25,867 bases of DNA from JBAYGJ01 sp041649335 (GTDB taxonomy: Bacteria; Patescibacteriota; Patescibacteriia; UBA10025; JAHIVO01): positions 1 through 25,867 of the forward strand of contig JBAZNF010000017.1 of the NCBI GenBank assembly GCA_041649335.1, read 5' to 3'. The position numbers and the translations under genes were made by a program. How positions within the stretch are numbered: position 1 is the first letter of the stretch; each line of letters opens with the position of its first letter. Below are positions 14,881-21,473 of the stretch, piece by piece. The notes under the pieces were generated by a model. It was not told where the DNA came from. It did no database searches and worked only from the letters and a program-made list of their open reading frames with translations.

Positions 14881-16125
14881 ATGCCCAGAGACCCGTACGG
14901 CAAAGGAAAAGTGCAGATGATCCTTGTCCCATCCCGATTTGATACGATGGGGCATCGTCAGAAAGCCCGTGTCGGACTGGCGGGCTGCCCTATTGGCGTA
15001 GTGACTGTCGGCATATACGCTGGTTGGTTGGCTATTCCGCATTTTGGGGTTAAACAGTCTCATGAAGTCCGCCATCGCATTGACGAAGAGGGTATTGAGT
15101 TTACGTTTTCATCGATGCCGGTACATTATCGGCTGGTGGGTGACGTATATACGGCATTGCGCCAGGTTGATCATGCGCTCAGTACGTACAATCGCCGGGG
15201 CCTGCTCGGTGAAAAAGCGAAATTGTTCCAGGCGGTTGGGGTGGCAAGGGAATTGTACGAGAAATTGCTGGGGCTGACAGTGGGGACGCTGGAAAGTTCT
15301 GCCGGTGACATCAGGAAACTGGCGCGCCAGATGATCGGTTTGGTCGGCCAGCGCCCGACTGATCCGCTTAAGGTGGTGATCAGAGATTCCGCCGTATCCA
15401 TTCTGGCAGTTTTGGACAGCAGGCAGCGGGTGAACCAATCCGCCAAACTGTCCCAAGTCGTGCGTATCAGGCAGGAATTACATCGCCGTTTGGCGACGAT
15501 ACAGGCCATCGAGCCGAATTTGTTCCGGCGTCAGCGGGCACTGTGCCTGCTCATCGAGGAAGCAGAGAAACTGTTCAATGACGCATCGAAGCACATCACC
15601 GCCCAGCTGGAGTCGCTTACTGGCGCCGGCATTCTGTCGGTCCTAAAACGTCAGCAGCTGGTCACCGGACTTCACGACTTCGCCAATGAGCTTGAGCGTT
15701 TGGACATCCGGCCGTACCTCAACCCGTGCCGCCGTATGGCCAATGAGCTCCGGAAGGGCGCGTATTACATCTCTGTCGGACGCAACCAGGCGGCCAGGAC
15801 AGTCCTACGCCGGACGGTGGAGTCACTGAAACTCCGCGCCATCCGATCGGACCTCGAACGGTTCATCAGCTATCTGACTGAGCTGTTGTCGCGGCCTGAT
15901 CGACAACTTCCCACCAAAGATGCCGTCCGTATCACGCGCGGCCTCAGCAACATCCGGCAACGGCTCGGGCAGGTGGATGAGTTCCGATTTATCCATCCGG
16001 TCTCCCGGACTGCCCTGACACGCCTGTCAGACGCGATAGGTCTCGCCGGAAAGACGGTAGGTGTCCAGGTCAATGACCTGGCGAAACTGAAAGACAGCCT
16101 GAAAGAAGTGGCGCGGCCGTTATAA
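14881..16125 (+). CDS. Membrane-anchored all-helical protein, unknown function
   Basis: 414 residues not recognised. A hydrophobic segment at about 31-56 (VGLAGCPIGVVTVGIYAGWL) follows a basic N-terminus; the remaining roughly 350 residues are predicted helical by eye, rich in Arg, Leu and Ala with repeated heptad-like spacing (for example LFQAVGVARELYEKLLGLTV and QVVRIRQELHRRLATIQAIE). No enzymatic motif. The start is ATG 14881 because GGAGG at 14871-14875 sits five bases before it, the clearest plus-strand Shine-Dalgarno here; GTG 14869 is less likely. It is cotranscribed with the tandem phosphatidyltransferase 20 bases downstream, so a role in membrane lipid metabolism or its organisation is possible but unproven. 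Confidence 0.7.
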   Translation: MPRDPYGKGKVQMILVPSRFDTMGHRQKARVGLAGCPIGVVTVGIYAGWLAIPHFGVKQSHEVRHRIDEEGIEFTFSSMPVHYRLVGDVYTALRQVDHALSTYNRRGLLGEKAKLFQAVGVARELYEKLLGLTVGTLESSAGDIRKLARQMIGLVGQRPTDPLKVVIRDSAVSILAVLDSRQRVNQSAKLSQVVRIRQELHRRLATIQAIEPNLFRRQRALCLLIEEAEKLFNDASKHITAQLESLTGAGILSVLKRQQLVTGLHDFANELERLDIRPYLNPCRRMANELRKGAYYISVGRNQAARTVLRRTVESLKLRAIRSDLERFISYLTELLSRPDRQLPTKDAVRITRGLSNIRQRLGQVDEFRFIHPVSRTALTRLSDAIGLAGKTVGVQVNDLAKLKDSLKEVARPL

Positions 16126-16147
16126 ACCATTTTGCAGAGGAGTATGT

Positions 16148-17371
16148 ATGCGTTTTCCATTTTGGATCCGTCGCGTGCTCCTCTGGTGCCGTCTGGCATT
16201 TGAGGGGCTGAGCAGGCGAAAAGAGAAGGCGCTGTATGCGTTCTTCAAATTGCCCCCCGTGGCGCCGCTGTTCCGCTATATCACGCCCAATGACCTGTGC
16301 TACTTGCGCATGTTTGCCGGTGTGATCATTATCTTCCTGTACCTGCGTGGATATTATGGCGCGTTGTTGCCGACATTCACTGTCGCCGTGCTGCTTGATT
16401 TCATCGACGGCCCCCTGGCACGTTTCACCAAACGTGTATCAGAAGAAGGAAAGGTGCTGGACGCTAACGCCGATAAGGTGCTGGTGCTGATACCGTTATT
16501 GTTGATCGGTTTCGACCGCCTGAATGGCCAGCTGGTAACTTGGTTGCTGGTAGTTGAATTGTTGCTATTCGTAGTCGCTAACTACCTGAAACCTGTCCTG
16601 CGGGGGCGTTATGGTATTCCGCTGGTTTCCGGTTCAAATGCATTCGGCCAAATCAAGATGTCGGTCGAATCAGTCGCGATCGGGATCGTGCTACTTGACC
16701 CGACCAGCACGTCCGTTGTCCAATGGGGACAAGCTTTGATTTTTATCAGCATCTGTTTCGGTATCATGAGTCTGTTGCGGCATTTGGGACGGATGGATCG
16801 GGGGGTGCATCTTGACCCCCGTAAGAGACTGATTACTCTGCCGAATCTGATAACATTAGGCAGCATGTTCCTGTTTATCCCAGCCGGATTTGCCATCGCG
16901 CATGAGCAGTGGGTGACTGCGGCGACCTACATCGGATTAGTCTTTATTTCGGATGGGGTAGACGGGTACGTGGCTAGGCGATATCATCAGGAAACATATT
17001 TCGGCGCTGCTCTGGACCCTTTCCGTGATTTCCTCGCCCGTAGTTTCCTGACCGGTTGGATGCTGGCGTTGCTGCCACCGGTGGCCAAGGCAATGCTGGC
17101 CGCCATCGTCATAGTGGAGATTTTTTCTGCAGTGATGAATGTCCGTACCTCGGTACAGGTACGACAGTTGTCTGGTGTGACGAGGGCCGGAAAACGACGT
17201 GGTCTCGTCCACTACCTTTCTATTGGTGCATTGTATCTGCATGTAGCTGGCGTTTACCACCTGCCTTTGATTGCCATGTTGGCGATTTTGGCAGCCATGT
17301 TGTCAGCCTCACTTGTCGGTCTGATATCGTACGTTAATAACCGTTCGCGTTTGTTGGAGGAAAAACGCTAG
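16148..17371 (+). CDS. Tandem fusion of two CDP-alcohol phosphatidyltransferase domains
   Basis: 407 residues, about twice the usual length of the family (PgsA, about 180-200). Both halves carry the full motif DxxDGxxAR-x8-GxxxDxxxD: first DFIDGPLAR with G101, D105 and D109; second DGVDGYVAR with G286, D290 and D294. Each half has hydrophobic helices around its motif, and the second begins with a PgsA-like LPNLITLGSMFLFIP. These enzymes swap CMP on CDP-diacylglycerol (or another CDP-alcohol) for an alcohol such as glycerol-3-phosphate or inositol phosphate, and normally act as homodimers, so this may be a fused dimer or a bifunctional enzyme. AGAGGAG lies just upstream of ATG 16148. The substrates are unknown. 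Confidence 0.9.
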   Translation: MRFPFWIRRVLLWCRLAFEGLSRRKEKALYAFFKLPPVAPLFRYITPNDLCYLRMFAGVIIIFLYLRGYYGALLPTFTVAVLLDFIDGPLARFTKRVSEEGKVLDANADKVLVLIPLLLIGFDRLNGQLVTWLLVVELLLFVVANYLKPVLRGRYGIPLVSGSNAFGQIKMSVESVAIGIVLLDPTSTSVVQWGQALIFISICFGIMSLLRHLGRMDRGVHLDPRKRLITLPNLITLGSMFLFIPAGFAIAHEQWVTAATYIGLVFISDGVDGYVARRYHQETYFGAALDPFRDFLARSFLTGWMLALLPPVAKAMLAAIVIVEIFSAVMNVRTSVQVRQLSGVTRAGKRRGLVHYLSIGALYLHVAGVYHLPLIAMLAILAAMLSASLVGLISYVNNRSRLLEEKR

Positions 17372-17390
17372 CGCATAAGTTTTGTTCATG

Positions 17391-17425
17391 GCCGTTCACT
17401 GTTCAATCGGTGAGCGGCTTTTTTT
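17391..17425 (+). terminator. Intrinsic terminator after the CDP-alcohol transferase
   Basis: GCCGTTCACT (17391-17400) pairs with GGTGAGCGGC (17409-17418), ten pairs including two G-U, loop of eight, followed by seven T (17419-17425). Confidence 0.88.
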
Positions 17426-17473
17426 ATTGTCTTTTTGAAAAAAATCCTCCGTGGCATTGCGAAGTAGGATTAT

Positions 17474-17502
17474 TTGCGAAAATCGGGGGAAATCGGTATA
17501 AT
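17474..17502 (+). promoter_or_regulatory. Promoter of glycyl-tRNA synthetase
   Basis: TTGCGA (17474-17479), 17-base spacer, TATAAT (17497-17502). ATG 17513 is only ten bases after the -10, so the leader would be about three to four bases. This supports ATG 17513 over an upstream in-frame ATG at 17474, which lies in the promoter. Confidence 0.7.
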
Positions 17503-17512
17503 TATTCAAACT

Positions 17513-18973
17513 ATGGCCAACCAAACAATGATGGACAAAATAACTTCCTTCGCCAAACGGCGCGGTTTTATTTTCCCGTCCGGCGAGAAATACGGCGGCC
17601 TGCAGGGTTTTTGGGATTTCGGGCCCTTGGGCGTTGAATTAAAGAATAATATCAAGAAGGCCTGGTGGAAGCGGTTTGTGCAGGAACGGGGTGATGTGGT
17701 CGGATTAGATTCGGCAATTATAACCAACCCCTCTGTATGGAAAATGAGCGGGCATGTAAGTAATTTTCGTGATTACAAATTAGAGTGTAAAAATGAAAAT
17801 TGTCATAAACGGTATAAAGCAGAAGACATATTACCGTTGGATATTCAGCAAAAACTATCTACATTTATCACTCAACTCACTAGAAAGCTGAACCAAGAGG
17901 CTATTGGATTGAATGAGGCAGAGCAAATGAGAGAAAAATTTGAATTAGACCTTATTCCAGAGATAAATGAACGCGTTGAATGCCCGAACTGTAAGAGCAG
18001 GAAGTGGACCAAGCCAATGTTATTCTCTGGGCTAATGCAGGTAAGGTTAGGGCCAATTGAGGATGATATGAATTTTGTATATTTGCGGCCGGAAACTGCT
18101 CAGAACATCTTCGTGAATTTCGACAATGTGCGCCAGTCCATGCGGCTGCGGGCGCCGTTCGGCATTGCCCAGATCGGCAAGGCGTTCCGCAACGAGATCA
18201 CGCCGGGGAATTTCATTTTCCGGTCGAGGGAGTTCGAGCAGATGGAGCTGGAATATTTCGTCAATCCCAAAGAAGATTCAAAATATTTCAAGAAATGGGT
18301 GGAGGACAGCTACCAATGGTTTATCGATTTGGGCATCAAGAAAGAAAACCTGCGTAAGTACGAACAGAAAAAAGATGAGTTGGCCCATTATGCCAAGGAG
18401 ACAGTGGATTTGGAATACCATTTCGGATTCGAGAAGGGCTGGGCTGAACTTATGGGCATTGCCAACCGGACTGACTTTGATCTGAAGGCGCATGGTTTCA
18501 ATTACAAAGACGAGGTTATCAAAGAAGAGTTCGTGCCATATGTTATTGAACCATCAGCCGGCGTTGACCGGGCGGCGCTGGCATTCTTGCTTGATGCGTA
18601 TCATGAAGTGGAAGGTGGCCGGACGACCACGACGGAAAGCAATAAAGAGGTTGAGGTTGTCTTGCGGTTACACAAAGATTTAGCACCGTTCAAGGCCGCC
18701 GTCTTGCCGTTGTCGAAAAAAGAACAGGTCAGCAAACCGGCGTTGGACATTTACCACGACCTGCAGAAACATTTCATGGTGGATTACGATGATGTGGCCT
18801 CCATCGGCCGCCGCTACCGAAGGCAGGACGAGATCGGCACTCCGTATTGCATTACCTTTGATTTCGACAGCTTGGAGGACAAGAAAGTCACCGTACGTGA
18901 TAGGGACACCATGAAACAGGACCGGGTGGCGATCGGGGAGTTACTACATTATTTGCAAGATAAATTTAATTAA
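17513..18973 (+). CDS. glyS: Glycyl-tRNA synthetase, alpha2-type (class II)
   Basis: 486 residues; charges tRNA-Gly with glycine. N-terminal TSFAKRRGFIFPSGEKYGGL and GFWDFGPLG are hallmarks of the dimeric archaeal/eukaryotic/Thermus-type enzyme, not the bacterial alpha2beta2 form. The insertion domain has four cysteines (C92, C97, C157, C160) in zinc-ribbon spacing. LRPETAQ, motif 2 AFRNEI with FRSREFEQMELEYF, and motif 3 GVDRAALAFL are present, followed by the anticodon-binding domain ending LLHYLQDKF. Bases about 17705-18090 (residues about 65-193) are markedly AT-rich with TTA/CTA/ATA-type codons, unlike the flanks, suggesting recombination with a foreign allele. It is called glyS by annotation habit; glyQS is an alternative name. 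Confidence 0.95.
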   Translation: MANQTMMDKITSFAKRRGFIFPSGEKYGGLQGFWDFGPLGVELKNNIKKAWWKRFVQERGDVVGLDSAIITNPSVWKMSGHVSNFRDYKLECKNENCHKRYKAEDILPLDIQQKLSTFITQLTRKLNQEAIGLNEAEQMREKFELDLIPEINERVECPNCKSRKWTKPMLFSGLMQVRLGPIEDDMNFVYLRPETAQNIFVNFDNVRQSMRLRAPFGIAQIGKAFRNEITPGNFIFRSREFEQMELEYFVNPKEDSKYFKKWVEDSYQWFIDLGIKKENLRKYEQKKDELAHYAKETVDLEYHFGFEKGWAELMGIANRTDFDLKAHGFNYKDEVIKEEFVPYVIEPSAGVDRAALAFLLDAYHEVEGGRTTTTESNKEVEVVLRLHKDLAPFKAAVLPLSKKEQVSKPALDIYHDLQKHFMVDYDDVASIGRRYRRQDEIGTPYCITFDFDSLEDKKVTVRDRDTMKQDRVAIGELLHYLQDKFN

Positions 18974-19231
18974 AACGTTTGTCACTTTTCTTGGCGGCAA
19001 GAAAAGTGACGGAAAAGAACCGCCGCCCTGCTGCGTAATCTTGAAAATCGGGCTCATCGTCTCTGCCGACCTACAACCGCTCCGCTCAAGTGGGATCAGC
19101 CTCCTCGACTGCGCTCGGAGCCGTTCCTCTTCGCTTCAATTTTACTACGATTACTTCGCAACGGCGGGACGAGAGAAAGGAATACGTATAGTGTTTTGTA
19201 AGAAAATATATGATTAATAATTGATACATTT
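18974..19231. other. 258-base gene-free spacer
   Basis: It holds the hairpin at 18981-19010, a C/T-rich stretch (about 19060-19140, including CTCGACTGCGCTCGGAG) and an AT-rich end from about 19180 that may contain the next gene's promoter (TATGAT at 19209-19214, no good -35). Plus-strand reading is broken by stops; the long minus-strand reading that reaches into it has no protein-like features and is a shadow. Confidence 0.5.
18981..19010. repeat. Perfect 13-base palindromic hairpin heading an intergenic element
   Basis: GTCACTTTTCTTG (18981-18993) and CAAGAAAAGTGAC (18998-19010) form a perfect 13-pair stem with a GCGG loop. There is no T-run after it, so it is not a standard terminator. It opens a GC-richer noncoding tract to about 19170 that resembles palindrome-headed dispersed elements I recall from other bacteria; that resemblance is from memory, unchecked. 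Confidence 0.7.
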
Positions 19232-20158
19232 ATGCGCGAAGGACATCCGGGACACCGGGAGGAACTTTCCAAGCAGGAGGAAAAATCCAAACAAACCAAA
19301 ACCCGCGGATTGGTCGATCGGCTGAAATATGCACTGAAAATCGGGGCAATTGTTGGCGGTACGATGCTGGGTGCCGGTTTGACGAGAAACAGTGAAGCGG
19401 TCGCTGGGCCGGAACCAGATAAAAAAGTGCAGAAGGAACATAATTGGACAGAAGCGCAGGAAATGCTGATCAAACAGATGTGGCACCGGACGAATGACCG
19501 GGTGATGGAGTTGGATTCAACATATTTCCAGGCGAAAGGGGATAATTTGCCCACAGAAGTCGTGGACCTGTTCCAGAAAAAGGGCAATGAGTATGCCGTG
19601 ACGGTGGTCGAGGGGAACGGCACCATGGAGGATTTCGAAAAGGACCTCCAGGGATTGTATGACATATTCCATAAAAACCTAATCGGCGGTGATTCGACAG
19701 CGGCTGAAGCGGCTTCTGCCGAATCAGCCAAAGACCAGGAGGAGGCAAAAAAGAAACAGGCTGCGGATGATGCACTCCTCGCGTCTGCACAGAAGCGCGT
19801 CGATTCAATACGCACCGAACGCATGCCCGCCGCTATTGAGCTTGTGAATACATTAGCCAGCGAAGTACTGCCGAGTGGTATGAAATTTTCGGGGGATTGG
19901 ATGCAAGCGAATAGAGGCAAAGTATTCCGCAACGGCGAGAAGCTGGTTACGGTGGTGTCTTCTGAGTCTCCTGATATGCAAGTAGCCATCGATAAAACAG
20001 AGGGCACTGCTCAGTTCGCCTTTGCCAGACTTCTGAATGTTGACCCGAATGATGTCGTCGTATCTGAAATGGAAAGCGAATCCGGGGTCTATAAAATTAA
20101 CGGCATGTACCAGTCTTTTAAGGTGTTTGAAACAGACGTGACCCGATATGTAAAGTAA
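19232..20158 (+). CDS. N-terminally anchored protein with coiled-coil segment, unknown
   Basis: 308 residues, not recognised. A charged cytoplasmic-like N-terminus (1-30), one hydrophobic segment at about 33-50 (YALKIGAIVGGTMLGAGL), then a hydrophilic body. Residues about 155-195 (AAEAASAESAKDQEEAKKKQ and following) are Ala/Glu/Lys-rich and likely coiled-coil. The C-terminal third (about 200-308) looks like a small alpha/beta domain with strands such as KLVTVVSSES, DVVVSEME, GVYKINGMY. The N-terminus is not a classical signal peptide but could anchor the protein with the body outside. The HD phosphohydrolase follows within about 24 bases. No function is assigned. Confidence 0.7.
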   Translation: MREGHPGHREELSKQEEKSKQTKTRGLVDRLKYALKIGAIVGGTMLGAGLTRNSEAVAGPEPDKKVQKEHNWTEAQEMLIKQMWHRTNDRVMELDSTYFQAKGDNLPTEVVDLFQKKGNEYAVTVVEGNGTMEDFEKDLQGLYDIFHKNLIGGDSTAAEAASAESAKDQEEAKKKQAADDALLASAQKRVDSIRTERMPAAIELVNTLASEVLPSGMKFSGDWMQANRGKVFRNGEKLVTVVSSESPDMQVAIDKTEGTAQFAFARLLNVDPNDVVVSEMESESGVYKINGMYQSFKVFETDVTRYVK

Positions 20159-20182
20159 GAATTGTTAATTGATGCCGAACGA

Positions 20183-20827
20183 ATGGCCAAGAGTTATCAC
20201 CATTGGGAAAAGGCTGTTACGAAAGAACTCCACCAGCTGTGGGAGCACAGTGATAAATTTTTAATATGCCACGGGCCGGAGCATCATATACGCGTATGGA
20301 AAACAGCGGAACCATTTGGCCGGAAGAAAGGTGCTGATATGGTTGTATTAGTAGCAAGTTGTTTGCTCCACGACATTTCGTCTTTTGATCGGGCGGAGCC
20401 GCATGGGCACGAGATGCGGTCGGCACGGATCGCTGCCGGAGTTTTGAAAAAGATAAAATTTCCTGCGGAAAAAATTCCAGCCGTGCTGTCCGCTATTTCC
20501 GAACATCGCAGTGACAGTAAAGTGATGAATAGCTTGGCGGGCAGGATATTCAAAGCATTCGACAAGATCGACGCCTTCGGGCCGATCGGCGTGTACCGTA
20601 TTTTATTGCCGTTATCAATCCGTGGGTATTCATTGGAAGATATAATCGGATGGGCATTTGACCATCAGCGATTACAGAAAAAGTGGAGTTCAGTGACTTT
20701 CCCTGAGTTACGTAAAAAATACCGCTCACGATATTTTTATACGGTTGATTATTTTAAGCGATTACGCAGTCTTTTGGGCCTGAAAAAAGTAAAAACAGTT
20801 TATTCGGAAAAAAAAGTATTCGCCTGA
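20183..20827 (+). CDS. HD-domain metal-dependent phosphohydrolase
   Basis: About 214 residues with the HD signature: CHGPEHHIRVWK, then LVASCLLHDIS (the HD dyad), HGHEMRSARIA, AISEHR, and KAFDKIDAFG supplying the last Asp. These ligands bind one or two metals in phosphohydrolases acting on nucleotides or similar phosphoesters. No GGDEF, GYP or RelA-synthetase feature is attached, so a cyclic-di-GMP role is not supported. Start ATG 20183 is preferred; a TTG at 20162 would add seven residues, and neither has a Shine-Dalgarno. It lies between the anchored protein and the GNA1-type gene, probably in one transcript. Substrate unknown. Confidence 0.83.
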   Translation: MAKSYHHWEKAVTKELHQLWEHSDKFLICHGPEHHIRVWKTAEPFGRKKGADMVVLVASCLLHDISSFDRAEPHGHEMRSARIAAGVLKKIKFPAEKIPAVLSAISEHRSDSKVMNSLAGRIFKAFDKIDAFGPIGVYRILLPLSIRGYSLEDIIGWAFDHQRLQKKWSSVTFPELRKKYRSRYFYTVDYFKRLRSLLGLKKVKTVYSEKKVFA

Positions 20828-20832
20828 TAAGT

Positions 20833-21276
20833 ATGAAATATGTAGTCAAAGAACTTAAAAAGAAACACATTACTCCGGGTCTGTTTACCACCCTGGCGCA
20901 TTTATCGTCCTCAACGGTGAATAATTTAGACAAGGGCCGCAAGCAGTTTAAAATAATTAAAAAGAACAAGAATCATCGCATTTTCGTGGCCTTGGACAAG
21001 GCAACCAAGGAAGTGATCGGATTGATAACCTTGTTGATCGAGCCCAAATTTATCCACGACTGCGGGAAGATGGGGCATATTGAAGACGTAGTAGTACGAG
21101 AGGGGTTTGAGGGGAGGGGGGTCGGCGGCGCGCTGGTGCAACGGGCGACCGATGAGGCAAAGAAAGAAGGATGTTACCGAATACGGTTATTTTGCTCGGA
21201 TAGAAACGTGTCATTCTATGAAAAAGCTGGATTCAAACGGCATGAGAACGGGATGCAGATTGATTTGAGGGATTAG
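20833..21276 (+). CDS. Glucosamine-6-phosphate N-acetyltransferase, GNA1 type
   Basis: 147 residues of the GNAT fold, close to eukaryotic GNA1/GNPNAT1 (EC 2.3.1.4), which acetylates GlcN-6-P toward UDP-GlcNAc. Seen: PKFIHDCGKMGHIEDVVV with E84-D85 matching the yeast Glu98-Asp99 pair, acetyl-CoA loop RGVGGA (95-100), GCYRIRLFCSDRNVSFYEKAGF with Tyr129 matching yeast Tyr143, and a GMQIDL end like the yeast EMQIR. In most bacteria GlmU acetylates GlcN-1-P instead, so this is an unusual route. ATG 20833 lies five bases after the HD gene. The product could feed the UDP-GlcNAc epimerase-like enzyme encoded at 5527-6609. A different amino-sugar phosphate as acceptor is possible. Confidence 0.85.
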   Translation: MKYVVKELKKKHITPGLFTTLAHLSSSTVNNLDKGRKQFKIIKKNKNHRIFVALDKATKEVIGLITLLIEPKFIHDCGKMGHIEDVVVREGFEGRGVGGALVQRATDEAKKEGCYRIRLFCSDRNVSFYEKAGFKRHENGMQIDLRD

Positions 21277-21473
21277 TTTTTAGTTGAATGTTAAAGGAGA
21301 AAAGTATAGATGAAAGTTGTGGGTTATATGTGTCCTTTGACCTACTCCCGACAACTAAACTGTCATCCTATAACTTTCAACCATAAGGTGTACAGGCAAT
21401 GGCGTCTGAGCTCGGATGGGAGTTAAAAGGACAGTAAAAGTTACTTCGATTATTAATAAACGTTTTATATAAT
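21277..21473. repeat. Intergenic tract with nested imperfect inverted repeats
   Basis: Arm AAAGTTGTGGGTT (21313-21325) is inverted and 10/13 matched at 21365-21377; inside-out of it TGTCCTTT (21331-21338) matches AAAGGACA (21426-21433). Words of the AGTTGTAGGTTGAAAG type recur in the spacer at 24833-24960. No coding potential seen. TTCGAT (21445-21450) plus TATAAT (21468-21473) form a promoter-like pair touching ATG 21474. Confidence 0.5.

Noticed and set aside
14881..14995. Lipobox-like LAGC in the N-terminus of the helical protein
   Set aside because: There is no hydrophobic stretch before the Cys as needed for a lipoprotein signal; the hydrophobic part follows it, so it is a membrane anchor.
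17474..17512. Upstream ATG 17474 as the glycyl-tRNA synthetase start
   Set aside because: It lies on the -35 box of a good promoter, and the extra residues are not part of the family; ATG 17513 fits better.
18981..19010. glyS intrinsic terminator
   Set aside because: The hairpin is strong but followed by GGAAAAGAAC instead of a T-run, so it does not meet the usual definition.
19096..20007. Long minus-strand reading of 303 codons opposite the anchored protein gene
   Set aside because: Its composition is Ser/Phe/Pro-rich without domain features, and it mirrors the plus-strand gene, which has a plausible membrane anchor and operon context.
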